From Acanthococcus lagerstroemiae (Eukaryota > Arthropoda > Insecta > Hemiptera > Eriococcidae): 64,000 nucleotides of DNA. Location of the stretch: assembly GCA_031841125.1 (NCBI GenBank), contig CM063114.1, positions 59,356,955-59,420,954 of the forward strand, read 5' to 3'. A program made the position numbers and the translations under genes. Under the pieces are notes generated by a model that saw only the letters and a program-made list of their open reading frames with translations, was not told the DNA's origin and did not search any database. The stretch's first letter is position 1, and every line of letters begins with the position of its first letter. Positions 14,101-25,779 of this stretch are shown one piece after another.

Positions 14101-14127
14101 CCATACTATACCAACCGTGGATACTAA
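2157..14127 (+). CDS. Col4a: collagen alpha(IV) chain, 5'-partial
   Basis: Basement-membrane network collagen. Exons read from splice sites: 2157-2406, 2512-2705, 2797-3003, 3075-3180, 3251-3430, 3506-3621, 8712-8799, 8878-9035, 9118-9316, 9389-9588, 9678-9777, 11358-11543, 11625-11914, 11998-12088, 12203-12373, 12624-12809, 13344-13521, 13617-13731, 13810-14127. They total 3333 nt, an unbroken frame of 1110 residues plus TAA. Residues 1 to about 863 are Gly-X-Y repeats with short interruptions and four RGD tripeptides (ERGDPG, TRGDFG, PRGDVG, KRGDRG). From about residue 865 comes the C-terminal NC1 domain, beginning GFLFTYHSQ, with two C4 subdomains and all 12 expected cysteines. A 20-odd-residue tail follows the last SRCAVC. 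NC1 trimers join chains, and the Met in STPEPM and Lys in ATLKG match the positions used for sulfilimine cross-links. Most introns interrupt a Gly codon after its first base. Family chains are usually about 1700-1800 residues, so the N-terminal third lies upstream. Whether it is the alpha1 or alpha2 type was not decided. Confidence 0.93.
3626..4550 (-). mobile_element. 5'-truncated non-LTR retrotransposon (LINE)
   Basis: On the minus strand, an open stretch at 4261-4551 (about 96 codons) matches the end of a Jockey/CR1-type reverse transcriptase: [16 protein letters not shown], then a region ending in [19 protein letters not shown]. Further along the same strand, the sequence ends near 3626 in an A-rich tail after GGACCTAAATAAATAAAA, as expected for a LINE 3' end. 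The 5' side is cut at about 4550, where the inverted-repeat complex starts. It sits in reverse orientation inside a collagen intron and is a dead copy. Confidence 0.6.
5484..5507. repeat. poly-C / CA simple repeat
   Basis: A run of about 13 C followed by alternating CA dinucleotides. Simple-sequence DNA inside the intronic inverted-repeat complex. Confidence 0.8.
6863..7130. repeat. long near-perfect palindrome
   Basis: Two arms of about 125 bases meet near 6995 with a short AT-rich centre. Shared pieces include GGTCCTTGGAAATAATGTC, AGGTGATAGATGAAACATAG and TAGCAGTAATG. The same unit occurs once as a single arm at 5340-5465, so the palindrome looks like a unit duplicated in inverted orientation. 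Confidence 0.85.
9778..11357 (+). other. collagen intron with decayed TCTTGA-rich repeats
   Basis: A 1.6-kb intron between the exons ending at 9777 and starting at 11358. From about 9990 to 10600 the sequence is dense in variants of GAGTCTTGA and TCTTGAA, suggesting an old, decayed short tandem repeat. No coding exon with Gly-X-Y is visible. Confidence 0.5.
12426..12598. mobile_element. MITE, family A (copy 1)
   Basis: Terminal inverted repeats of about 40 bases: left TAGGGTACTATAGTTCCACA, right end the complement of the same, ending ATTATAGTACCCTA. GTAACA flanks both sides (12420-12425 and 12599-12604), a likely target-site duplication. A relative lies at 62468-62635. No coding capacity. 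Inserted in the intron before the NC1-encoding exons. Confidence 0.75.
12810..13343 (+). other. collagen intron within NC1 region
   Basis: An intron of about 0.5 kb splitting the first C4 subdomain. It contains two GTATGCATAAAGAG motifs but no recognisable exon or element. Confidence 0.6.
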
Positions 14128-14377
14128 AAACACGTTAATTTCTCCTGACTAGTCATTTTTGTACATACATTTTGTATTACTAATTACTACCATATGTTAT
14201 TTATAGTGATAATTGAAATTATTTTTTGTACAGAACTAAATCGCAATGTGGTTCATTTAAATTAAGTAGACTTATGTACCAGTTGTCAATATTTTGTGTA
14301 GGTATAGTGATGATGAATTATTTGTTCTGTAAGATGAAAACTGTGTTGTTTGTATTTGTGATCATCCGAATCTTTTC

Positions 14378-14383
14378 ATTAAA
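14378..14383 (+). promoter_or_regulatory. candidate poly(A) signal of collagen IV
   Basis: ATTAAA, about 250 bases after the collagen stop codon, at a plausible 3'UTR distance. It is the only good hexamer variant noticed there. The cleavage site is not visible directly. Confidence 0.35.
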
Positions 14384-14499
14384 TTAATCGAGAATTTTAG
14401 AATTGTGAAGTCAATCGGTCGACTGAGCAGTTGAGAGTTCTTGTGTCTAAGTGTTGATGAGTTGTATTTTGGGGATGTGGAGTGGGTGCTGTATGACAT

Positions 14500-14665
14500 A
14501 GCGTTTACTGATAAGCTTTTTTCAACGTGAGTACACATTTTTGAATTGAGGGCTCAATTTTGAAAAATTCTACTTTTTATGCTCTTTTTCCAACGATACT
14601 AAAGCTCATTTTGTTTACAAATGTTGGTTGGTTCCTTTAAGCTGAATAGCGTCCGAATACACTGT
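14500..14665 (+). repeat. dispersed repeat R1 (copy 1)
   Basis: Shares CTGATAAGCTTTTTTCAAC, GAGTACACATTTTTG, TTTTGAAAAATTCTACTTTT and TTGTTTACAAATG in the same order with copies at 28090-28260, 28385-28870 (interrupted) and 62255-62410. It has no coding content and is presumably a non-autonomous mobile repeat. Confidence 0.7.
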
Positions 14666-17459
14666 TATGCGGTGTTGCTAGACAAAACCATTTTTGGTTG
14701 GAAGAGCATTTCATCTTGTTTTGTCATATGTCATAAGTTTTGTCATCTTTGCAGTAATTTTGTTTTTTCACAGTTTTGTTATACCTCTTGACAAAACTAT
14801 TTCATCATAATATTGTCTTCCTTTTTATCAGAAGATATCATGTCATTTAGTATAGTCAATGATGATGTCAAGGTTAAGCATTATTGTTGTGTTTGCTTAC
14901 ACAAAAATTGACACTTTTCAACACCGCGTGTTACACCAAACCATTGTTGCCGAACCTGCCCCTTGGAGTAGGGTTGAGTTTGGTGTCGTTTGGTGTCACA
15001 CTGTATGTTCTTGGTTTTATCGCTGAATGTTTATGTTTTGTGATTTGGTCACTACAAGCCCAACACGTTTGTGTACACCAGGAAACCTCTATTATGAAAC
15101 TAAATAGTTCTGATAGAAACGGATTTAAGGTTTTGTCGCAGACAAAATTTTGAAAGTTCATTTGTCATTTTGTTTTGTTATGTCTAACAACACTGCTATT
15201 GTGTTGGAGCCTTGGAGCATAATGGCTGTGGATACAGTGCTATCTGTCTACAAGGTCGGAACTTCAGAACTGACTATGGTTGTTTTTCACATGAATCCTT
15301 CAGTAATCTTAGAGCTGTGAAACTGTAACCATAACCAATATCATTACCTATACATTTTACATGCATGGTAACTATAACTAATAGATATAACATTTTGGAC
15401 CTTCTATAGTTCTATAACAATATAACCAAACCATAATAATTGTAAGAAAGGTTTGTCTTTTCGAATTTCATCTAGTGTTTCATGCTTAAGGCCGCGTGTT
15501 CGCCAATGCAATGCACTTGCCTGATAACAGGGGAAGATCATATAGAAAACTGCGTCATATCACCCCTGTACTGGATACTGAAGACATGAGCGTGACCGCA
15601 GAACAATGGCCAAGGAATTGAACGGAATACGACCACTGCATTAGCTAAGAGGAAGAAGAAGAAGTGACCGATCAACTTTCTGTAACGTTTCTGTTCGAGA
15701 TAAGCATTTCAATGCGTATTCGCGTATTTCTGGAAAAGTGAATGCCACTTTGAGAATCTGGTAAGTTTCACTGAGCATGTCTTGTCTTTAGAATACCTTA
15801 GGTTTCATACAACATTTACATGATTATATGTGTGTACTTACGGGCGAAGGGCAGCCTAACGTTAAAACGAACAGAGCAAAGCGAGCGAGTAGGATGAGAT
15901 ATTCGCTAGATAAGGTTTCTCTTCAGTATGACTTGAGTAGTCTGCATTGTTAGATAGCAAGTACTGCTCTGTAGCCAACGGAAGTTGGGGACAAAGGGTT
16001 ATCTTGTTGTGGCCGAAAGTGGACACTAGTGAAGGGATAAGCCTGCGGGATGTCCATTGCACCCTTATATAGTTGGCTTCAAAGCTGGTCAGTGGATTCT
16101 TGAAGCTGGAGTCAGAGTAAGTCAAACGGACTCGCTTGTCTTGGGACATTGCAAAGAAGGGTCGCGCCCTCCAGAGCCTGTAGCCAGTGTAGTTTAGCAC
16201 TATCCGTTAAATAAACAGTTATAGTATAACCGTTATCACAATTAGTTAATAATATTAGCGTAACTGATGGCTTCTGCGAACGAATGCAACACGGTAATAA
16301 AAACCGATGTACGTACGAGTACAGTTGTCACAGCTTCGACAAAATTGGACAATAAATTAAAAATTATATTATCGCTATAAGGGCACACAGTACGGGGTAC
16401 CTAGAATGAACAACGACGAGTACCTATTCGTTCATTTTTAGCATCAGTTTCTAGATTGTTTTAATGTATCAGATTCTGCAAACTAGTTTTCAAAAGTTTT
16501 AGCAGTAAATAAGTACAGCTTTTCTTATTCAAGCGGTTTTGGATAAATGATGCGTAGTACTTTCGTTCGTCAGTTGTGTACTGGTTTACTTGGTACAGAT
16601 ATACATATACATCTTTTTCTCTATCATCATATTATTATACTAAATATGTATACGAAGAAAAATTCTGAACTAAGAAAATTCAGAATGAACTACCATAGTA
16701 CAATATTAAAAGAACGAAAGGCAACTATCATGATATTTTCAGCTATATTAATTAGACGAGCGACCCGATGCCGTGGAGAATGTCTTGTTAAAAGGATTTA
16801 AACCTCTGATTCCATTAGGTCCTTTCAGGGATAACGTTCCGATAGGGGGAGACAGGTGGGCAACCCCCCCCCCTCTGTAGGAATTTTTCACTCAGCAGTT
16901 GGGAAAATTTACCATTTCAGTCAGGCGAGTTGAAAAAATCCAGCAAGTTGAAAGTTTTTTTTTGCTTTTTTTTTTTTTTTTGCTTTGATACTTGGGAATT
17001 CGAAGTTGAGTAAGTTGGGACGTTCACAATTTCTACCCCCCCCCCTCCCTGGAGAGACGCTTTAGCACGTCCCTGCGTCCGTTTTATAAGACCTGACAGA
17101 ATGAATATGAATAGGCACGCATCCCACTTATAGCAGTGGTGTTCGAACCAAGCACGATACGTTCTCATCAGAGGTGATAGGCTTATAGTCATTAGCCGAG
17201 GAGTTCTGGTCAAGATCGTTAGGTGTGAGCTTCGCTATTGAAGAGGAAAAAAACATTAGCGAATCCGTCAGTTTTTACCGAAGCGCCAATGAAAAGGTAA
17301 TCCGGTTCAGATTCTGCCGCGGTTAGCATTTCGTCATTCTGATTTCTGAAAATCTGAACTTCTGAGCCTGATCTGTTTTGATGGAAAAATTATATGAAAT
17401 GTGTTCTTCAAAGGAATTAGCCATCAGCTATGTAAACTTTAGCTCTTAAGCAGTAGTCG
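14666..17459. other. intergenic, no gene recognised
   Basis: Short open frames here (such as 14884-15153) resemble no family and have no splice-linked partners. 15483-15670 ends in repeated GAAGAAGAAG and may be the 3' end of an old LINE, but this is weak. 16950-16985 is a T-rich run. A possible solo LTR at 15831-16240 is listed separately. Confidence 0.4.
15831..16240 (-). mobile_element. possible solo LTR
   Basis: On the minus strand the segment starts TGTGATAACGG and ends AAGTACACA, that is TG...CA. It has a TATA-box-like ACTATATAAGGGTGC near the middle and is GC-richer than its surroundings. A 112-codon open frame on the same strand lies inside it but resembles nothing known to me. No clear target-site duplication was found, so this is tentative. 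Confidence 0.25.
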
Positions 17460-19430
17460 TTAGCTATAGCGGGCGGGGGCTATATTGGGTAAAATATTGA
17501 GTATGGATCAATTTTGGCGCTGGATTTGAATTCGCCTCGACATGCTGAACATATTCCACAAGGTCCGGACGCGGAAGTTTTCTGAAAATTTTTTCGCCGA
17601 AAAAATGCCTGATTTACTTATAGGAGAAATTTTCAAAATTTTCGAAATCCAAAAATACTGAGATGATCACGTATTTCTACTCAATTTTTCTCGCTGAGTT
17701 CAAATTCGTTGACCAAATCTGGCGCTGACCCTCCGATTATGAGATACAGTCCAAAATGTGGTTATACTGGGGGCGGAGGCTATACTGCGTCAAACATTCA
17801 GTATAGATTAATTTTGACGCCGGATTTGAATTCGTCTCTAGTATGGAAAAATTTTCAAAATTTTCGAAATCCATAGAAATCGAGATAAACACATGTCCCC
17901 TACTTAGTTTTTGTCGCTGAGTTCAGATTCGTTAACCAAATCTGGCGCTGACCCTCAGTGGCGGAGATACAGTCAGAAATTTTTTAAATATTCAGTGTGG
18001 ATCAATTTTGACATCGGATTTGAATTCGTCTCAACATGTTGAATATAATCCAACAGGTCCGGGCGCGGAACCTTTCCGGATGTTTTTTCAGCGAAAAAAA
18101 TTGCCTGATGTACAGTATGGAGAAATTTTCAAAATTTTCGAAATTCAAAAAAATTGAGATAATCGTGTAATCCTATTCAATTTTTCCCGCTGAGTTCAAA
18201 TTCGTTGTCCAAATCTGGCGTTGACCTTCCGTTGATGACATACAGTCAAAAATGTGACCATACTGGGGGCGGGGTCTATAGTGGGTCTAATATTCAGTGT
18301 GGAATAATTTTGACGCCAGTTTTGAATTCGTCTCAACATGCTGAATATATTCCACCAGGTTGTGACGCGGAACGTTTCCGAAAGTTTTTTCAGCGTAAAA
18401 AATGCCTGATGTAGGTATATAGTATGGAGAAATTTTCGAAATTTTAAATCCAAAAAAATCGAGATAGCCACATGTTTCTACTTAGTTTTTGTCGCTGAGT
18501 TCGGATTCGTTGACCAAATCTGGCGCTGACCCTCAGTTGCGGAGATACAGTCAAAAATTTGACGATAATGGGGGCGGGGGCTATGCTGGGTTAAATATTC
18601 AGTGTGGATCAGTTTTGACACCGGATTTGAATTCGTCTCAACATGCTGAATATATTCCAACAGGTCCGGGCGCGGAAGCTTTCGGAATTTTTATTTGCCA
18701 AAAAAATTGCCTGATGTGTAGTGATGAGAAATTTTCAAATTTTCCCAAATCCAAAAAAACTGAGATGATCACATATTCCTACTCAATTTATCTCGCTGAG
18801 TTCAAATTCGTTGACCAAATCTGGCGTTGCACCAGCACCGACGCCGAAGCTCTCCGAAAATGTTTTCGCCCCAAAAAAGACAATGTATAGTATGGAGAAA
18901 TTTTCAGAATTCGAAAAAACCAAAAATTGTGAATTAAAGACTGTTTTCTCCCTTTTCCCCCTTTTCCCTTTTCCCTTTCCTCTCTACCCCTTTTTTCCTT
19001 CTCCCCGTATTCCTACTTAGTTTATCTCGTTGAGTTCAAATTCGTCGACCAAATCTGGCGTTGATCCTCCGTTGATGAGGTGCACTCAAAAATGTGGTTA
19101 TACTGGGGGCGGGGGGCTATACTGGGTCAAATATTCTGTGTGGATTATTTTTCGCAATGGATTTGAATTCTTCTCGACATGCTGAATATATTCCACCAGG
19201 TCCGGGCGCGGAACCTTTCCGAAAGTTTTTTCAGTAAGAAAAATGCCTGATGTATAGGTATAGTATGGAGAAATTTCCAATATTTTCGAAATCCAAAAAA
19301 ACTGAGATAATCACGTATTCCTACTCAATTTGTCTCGCCGAGTTCACATTCGTTGACCAAATCTGGCGCTGACCCTCCGTTGCCGTGATACAGTCAAAAA
19401 CGTAATTATAGGGGGGCGGCGCTATAGCCC
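17460..19430. repeat. degenerate tandem array, ~220-307-bp unit
   Basis: About seven diverged copies of one unit. Landmarks recurring in order are GGGGGCGGGGGCTATACTGG, TTTGAATTCGTCTCAACATG, TCCGGGCGCGGAA, TATGGAGAAATTTTC and CCAAATCTGGCGCTGACCCT. The last landmark falls near 17719, 17941, 18214, 18520, 18821, 19054 and 19361, so spacing varies from about 220 to 307 bases through internal deletions. Short open frames here are translations of the repeat, not genes. Confidence 0.85.
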
Positions 19431-21373
19431 ATCACTGTGTCAACTGATAGCTTTATCCCTTAATCTTGTCATTCAAAATCATTCGTTCTTGGTCTAAGTT
19501 TCAGCCTTTCCGATAAGCTTATCACCCCTGGTTCTCGTTCTGTTTTACGTTCTTTTCAAAACTCGACCTTCGATTCTGTTCCGAATTATTCATATTCAAA
19601 ATTTGATACATTCCCTCTTTGTTTACCATATTTTTTACAAAAAATATTCCATGAAACAATGACAAGATTTTCGTCAAACATGGAAGCGTTTCCAGGCATT
19701 CGGTTCCGCTTTTATTTTATTCTTCAAAATAATCGAATCACGTTCCACTTCACCCATTCCATTATTTCTTTTAATCATTCCTAATTAGTATGACAGAATT
19801 AGACTAGAAAAGTTATCAGGCGCCGATCCAGACGACCATTTTGTGAAAGAAACTGACAGAAGGAGAAGCGCGCGCGGAAATTTTTCGCTGCCCCCTCCCC
19901 ACAGATTCCCCCCCACGCTCAGATTTTTCCTCGCCTACCGATTTTTTCCTTTTCTAGGGGTTACCCCCTCGTGGATTTGTGCCTGAAACTATCTAACCCT
20001 TGAATAACTGTAATCGAGGAAATTTGACAACATAAATCATTAACAATAATGAATCATGATGATATTTGACCCTTTTTCCATATCACTGACAAGAGATGTA
20101 CCTATCCTGAATGAAATTAAGAGTACATCCACTTTTTCTGAACTTTTAGATACAGCCAGCTTTAAATTACAACGCAGGTGTGGAAAAATCATATAAATAT
20201 TAAGTAAGGTCACCAGAATAAATAATACAGTTAAAGTTATTGATTGGTTGTGGTTATTAGTCAAGATTTTTCAGTTACAGGCAACAGTTATTTGACCTTC
20301 GTTTATTATCTCCTTATACAGGTTGCTATCAACATGCTATTTTAATTATTTTTACTTGACTATTTACCCCTCACACTAGATTACATCGATATAGACTCTC
20401 CACCAATGTGTCTTCCCTTTTGCCATCTTTCCGGCAATTTTTCCTTTAACGCCACTCGCAATATTTCGTCTTTTGAGAATCGGGCGTTGTTTTTCAATTA
20501 ACAGCAAAAAAATGCAAAATTTACGAAATTGAAGTGAGAACCCGATTATATGATTCTCTGCAGATTTTCTGTTCAGGTCAGTTTGCCCGAAATTGGGGTA
20601 TAAACCTGCACTAGAGTGCGCTGCAAAATCACCTGTGCGGGTGGTAGCGGGAGAAAATGAAAGGGTGATCATGTATACTTTTGAATAGAAAAATCTTCAT
20701 TATCACCCATTCAGACCACTGATAAGACACAATCGTGTCAACATTTGCAACTCTAATTTATATCCCAATGCCGAAGTCTTTCAGCGTAGATCAATGAACC
20801 CATTTCTCAGGTTCTTACTCATCTAATATTTTATCAGTCCTTAACCTAAAAAAACATTCGATTAAAAACATAACAGGAAATGAAATCCAGACGAAAAATA
20901 TCGCAAAATTTAATAAACGCATTAACATACAGAAAATTCGTACAGAATAGGAAAAATTAGGGGCATAAATACAATAAAAATGTAATCTGTACCAATATCG
21001 AAATAATACTAGCTTACTAGCTAAATAACCTATGACGTTCAATGTTAAGCTACGAGTTCAGTTCGCGTATGATCAAGCTATTTATTCGAAATAACCATAT
21101 CAATTTTTTACATTTTTAACATCTACACCACAGTGGAAAATGCATATAGACATATGATCAACAAGCACATTTAAGGCTGATTTCCGTACAACGTTCCAAA
21201 CAAACATCCATAATTATTTCTAGATTTTCATGAAACCCTAATGAACACTTGATGAGGAATTATTTACACCCCAAGTCATATCACAAACCAGTAAATATAC
21301 AGTATGAATCTATAGCATAGACACATCGCCAATGCCACAAACATTTACACCAATGTTCGCCTTATTTGTAGTT
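19431..21373. other. intergenic / SelT-like 3' flank, nothing recognised
   Basis: AT-rich DNA without a recognisable gene or repeat. The part next to 21373 should include the 3'UTR of the minus-strand SelT-like gene. An AATAAA on that strand lies near 21082, but the transcript end is not determined. Confidence 0.4.
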
Positions 21374-22511
21374 TTATTTCGGGTACGACGGATTAAAATC
21401 AATCGTGGGTTCGAAGTTCAGTTGACTGTCGATAATTCGAAATAGTTCTTGAGGTTGTGGAATTCTGCCGCTTTCAATTTTCGACCACAATGGTACACCT
21501 ACAACGGGAAATTTAATTAGATTTCAATAAGTTGTCAACGTTACTACACTAAAATGGCGGTCGCATCTTATCGCTCCGAAGGTGCGATTTTCATTTTACG
21601 ATAAAATGTAGACATAGCAATTCGAGCAGACGCGTATAAGTCGTAAATTATGCTCATTTTCTAGAACGTAATCGAAACCAGAATGTATTATGACGTCACC
21701 GGATGAAATAAGTTAAAGTACAAAAATAACATTGTTGATAAAAGAAAACCTGGAACATTCATTAGAACGTTCAATAATCAGTTACGTAACACTTGCATCA
21801 ACTTACCATTCATAGAAATTTCAAACGCACCGGACGAGACTAGCATATTTTCTACCATGTTGAAAAAGAAGAAAATGGATAAACAAGCATAAATTTTGTT
21901 TTGCGAGCACCATCTCCACCAGTTCGGCTCTCTGATGCCGAATAAAGCGAATATGTTTTTCTCCATGATTATACAGATTATCAATATCATTCGACTGATA
22001 TTCTGGAAAGAAATGAATGAGAACAGTCATTTATCTCAGTAGGCATGTACTAGGTTACGGAAACCAATATAAAACTTTGTACATAAACTAAAATCTCAAT
22101 TGTTAGACATGTAGAACTCTGAACTAAGTATGTAACTCACCAGGAATTTTGCGAGAAGTGTGTAAAGGCCGCTCCCTTCATAATATTCTCCGTTAATCTT
22201 GAAGTCAGGGTATTTCTGTTGCAATATATTGGCGTATTCCATAAATGCTTTCTGGTAGCCGCAGGAATGACTGAGGAAAACACTTAAACACTTATTTAAA
22301 TACTTTCACAAAGGAGAGAATACATGGAAAATAACTGGAGATGAGCTACTCACCAATACTGAATTAGAATAGTGGGTGCATTACTGTGCGGCAAGCTCAT
22401 TTTGGTTTCCGGAATCTCTTTTTCTAAATAGGGAGAATCACTCACCAATTCGATAATAGTAGAAACCAGGAATACGGAGAAGCATAGTGCTGGCATTATT
22501 TTATCGTTCAT
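21374..22511 (-). CDS. SelT: SelT-like protein, CxxC form (selenoprotein T family)
   Basis: ER membrane thioredoxin-fold oxidoreductase. Four exons on the minus strand: 22511-22354, 22270-22141, 22002-21807, 21498-21374. Together they are 609 nt, encoding 202 residues. The N-terminus is hydrophobic (about residues 5-24, signal peptide or anchor). The redox motif is Cys53-His-Ser-Cys56, followed by GYQKAFMEYA. The second Cys replaces the selenocysteine of vertebrate SelT, and no in-frame TGA occurs at that position. Exon 3 contains a hydrophobic span and the family signatures ENKIYAC-like QNKIYACLSIFFF and SSGAFEISMNG. The last exon has VPLWSKIESGRIPQPQEL. Length and motif order match the family. 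The start codon is the first ATG after in-frame stops. The gene is head to head with the OTUD6 gene. Confidence 0.93.
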
Positions 22512-23168
22512 TTTTATGGTTAATTACAGTGATTCTCTAGCCGCTAATGATTAAAAAAAAATTATGGAATATTATTCCAGCCAACTAGACACTATACATT
22601 CAATGTTTCACGCTAGTGGTTAATTTTACTAATGAATGAATCAGTAATAAGTTATCATTGCGTTGTTCATCCTGCTTGACATCTGAAGTGATAACATAAA
22701 TTTGAATTTCAGAATGCTGGAAGCTTTACTTCTCCATGTATTAGCGCAAAGGTTTAGCCGCAATTTCTTCACTACTCCCAATATTGAAGAATCCGAAAGG
22801 ACTTATCGTAAAGAATGTTAAGGTCCATTTTTATTTGCCATTCCGTATTGTTCTCTGTTCCTGTTGACTTGACCTTGACTCTTGATCATGCGTCAGTGTT
22901 GTTTCCTTTCAGTTTCCAAATACCGTCAAACATGTTCATTGTTTCCGAACGATTGTTTCTAAATTTCGTTTTGATAATAAATTTTTTGTTTCCTGCGGAT
23001 TGGTGTTCTGCTGTTCTGGGTTGGAGCACAATGTGAGGACCCCAACTTTTTCGGGAATAGGTAAATCATAAACCGTAAATCGCAGTTCTCGCAAAAAATT
23101 TTTTAATTTTATCAGTTGTTCTCGATCACCAAGTAAGTAGTGCTTATTAGTTAATACGTTCCATAGCT
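22512..23168. promoter_or_regulatory. shared head-to-head intergenic region SelT/OTUD6
   Basis: Only 657 bases separate the two start codons of the divergent SelT-like and OTUD6 genes. Both 5'UTRs and promoters, possibly one bidirectional promoter, should lie here. No TATA box or other specific element is claimed. Confidence 0.45.
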
Positions 23169-24576
23169 ATGGAAATGGAAAATCGATCCGAAGATGAGGT
23201 TGATGAGCTTGAAGAAATGCTACAGAAACATCGAAAAGAGAAGAAAGAGTTGCAGGGTAAGTTTTTTCATTTTAGAACTTTTATTGCGAGCTAGATTTTT
23301 TGAAAATCTAATGCGGTACGCGCTGTTATACCAGGAAAAATACAGGCTCTGAAGAAGTCCGCGTCCAAAGGAGACAAAAAGAAGAAGAAAGAAGTGACCG
23401 AAGAAATTGCTCGCTTAGAACTCGAAATCAATCGGAGGCACGATAATGAGATTGAAGAACTGAAAGCTAAAGTAAATATGTCGCTGATGTAGTATTCTAA
23501 TAGTTTTATTCTGCGTACTGCTGAACTACGGTTTATGTGCACAGTTGAAACTAAGTAGTTCGTCTCATAGATCGATATCGACTGAATCGACTGCGACAGG
23601 GATACTTTTCTGAGAACCTATCTTGGACGATTGTATTGTTAAGCGACTCGTATCGTACTGCGAATCCTCCTAAGGATACAGCTACATTTGCAAAGAGTGT
23701 TACCCGGTGTTATGAACTCGCGTTTGTTCTAGGATACTGCAGAAACGCCCACTGAAGATACCGATGTTTTGCAAGACTTGGAAAATCTCGCATTAAATGG
23801 CCATACCAACCAACAGCGAGTGAGCAAGGCTCAGAAACGTCGCAATAAAAAAGTTACCCAATTGAAAGAACGAGAACTGCGTATACTAGAGCAAGACATG
23901 ACGAATTTGCACGGCGCTCGTCATATCGAAACCGAAGAGATTAAACGTATTCTAAAAGAAAAGGGTTTGATGATTAGTGAAATTCCGTCTGACGGTAACT
24001 GGTACGAACTTACGTGTCGTTTTGCTTCGATATTGCTCTTGAGTGACTGCATAAACTAACGGGTTGATTTTCAACAGCCTTTATAATGCAATAATTCATC
24101 GTCTCAAAGAATTGGACGGCGCGTGTCCTACACTGTGCGAATTACGATCGCAAACGGCGGACTTCTTGCGAAAGAATCAATTGGAATTTCTTCCGTATTT
24201 GAGTCATCCGGATACCGGTAACATGCTGACTGAGACCCAGTATGCCGAATACTGCGATCAGGTAGCGGATACTACTGCTTGGGGTGGTGAAGTTGAGGTA
24301 AGAATGATATGTCTAGTCTAGTTGAATATAGTAATTCAAGGTATTCTCAGATTCAGCTTTGTTTCGTATTTCTAGTTGAGGGCTCTTTCACACGTACTGA
24401 AACGACAGCTGGAGGTTATTCAAGCCAAAGGTCCTGTCGTTCTAGCCGGAGAAGAATATAAGGATAATGGTACACGTCCTATAACTCTGACTTACCACCG
24501 TCACATGTACGGCTTAGGCGAGCATTACAATTCGGTAACTCAATTCAAAGATGAGAAGGAAGAGGAATTCAGCTGA
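23169..24576 (+). CDS. OTUD6B: OTU-domain deubiquitinase, OTUD6 type
   Basis: Cysteine protease that removes ubiquitin. Exons 23169-23256, 23335-23471, 23733-24001, 24078-24297 and 24376-24576 join into 915 nt, encoding 304 residues. Residues 1 to about 150 are charged and helical (coiled-coil-like, with a [14 protein letters not shown] basic patch), as in OTUD6 proteins. The OTU core follows. The catalytic loop SDGNCLYNAI spans the exon 3/4 junction with Asp162 and Cys165; the codon for Cys is split TG|C, which fixes the splice site. WGGEVELRALS spans the exon 4/5 junction, and the catalytic His288 lies in GEHYNSV. Length fits the family (about 290-320). The start is the first ATG, with a second two codons later. 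Human has OTUD6A and OTUD6B; the B-like coiled-coil N-terminus favours the symbol given. Confidence 0.93.
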
Positions 24577-25779
24577 GAACTCGTAAATGTTTAGTTGAGA
24601 GTTTGTACTAGTCATCCCGGCAGTGTTTTATCGTCTCATTAGATTAAGTCTTGGCTTGAAGTTCACTGATAGAATTACTGTGTTTCCATCTTCTGTTTCA
24701 ATGATGTGTCATTATTATTTTGCTTGTATTTCGTGTATTCAAATTTTTCTATGTTTATTTTTTAAAGATGAAATATTATTCATTGAGTTATTTGTCTCGT
24801 GAGTTGAGTAATCATTCACCTTTTTGACGAACTCAACGTACCTAACATCGGAAATAAGTAAGACATTATTCTTTTGGTAAAAATTGAAAATTAGCTAGTT
24901 CAGTGGACCTACTTGGTAACACGGTACCATTACCAATGTCGCTGAATTCATCTTTAATATCTACTTGACCCTAAATCCAATATTGTGATTCCACTTAAGA
25001 GGGAAGGGGTAAAATCCACATGAAACGTATTATGGATATTGATTCATAAGGTTTTGAATTGTGCCGAACTCGATTCTGACATTAAATCATCCGAAATTTC
25101 GAATCTGAGACATTTATACTTGGAGGTTCGGGCTAAAACTAATAGATAAGCCTGTCATATTCGTGCGGCATTTTGTTTTGTTTTAGCTGCTCAACTTGGC
25201 GGTTGTAAATATGTGCGCCTTGTAGTTCTGGAAATGCAACCTTTTACACACGTGATATTAGAATTGCGGTTTCCAATATTGAAGGCGTAGTCTTGTAACC
25301 AATATGGTTAGAATGAAACTGAGATATGCCAGCTACATAAACCATTCTGGCAGTGTATCGTGACAATAATACGCTCGGAAGATTGCGGTAGAGTATGACG
25401 AGGTTCCAAGTGGCTAAACTGACACCGATCAGAGGGACGTTGCGCAGATCCCGGGGCTAGCGCCGATAGGCCTTGACTGGAGATTCTTGATCTCGAAATA
25501 ATTTGGCCGTACAACACGACAAGACTCCGATGAAAAATGTTGAAATTTTTCATATTTGGGGGTACGAGTGTAGCCAATGATCTATAAACGTGAAGGATGT
25601 GATGATTTTAATTTTATGTAAAGTCATTGGTAATGCCTAGACGATGTAACTGCATCGTCTTCGTCTGCGCATAAACAAGAGAGCCAGAGAGTGATAGAGC
25701 GAATGAGCCAGTGAGTGAGAAAGTGGAAGAGCTAGTGAACGGGAGAGCAAGAGCCAGTGAGATAATGTGCGTCGGTTCA
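24577..25779. other. OTUD6 3' flank and intergenic DNA
   Basis: AT-rich sequence with no recognised gene. The first few hundred bases should hold the OTUD6 3'UTR. Short open frames (such as 25308-25577 on the minus strand) have no recognisable domains. Confidence 0.45.

Noticed and set aside
15862..16200. 112-codon minus-strand protein gene
   Set aside because: No recognisable domain. It sits inside a possible solo LTR with a TATA-like motif.
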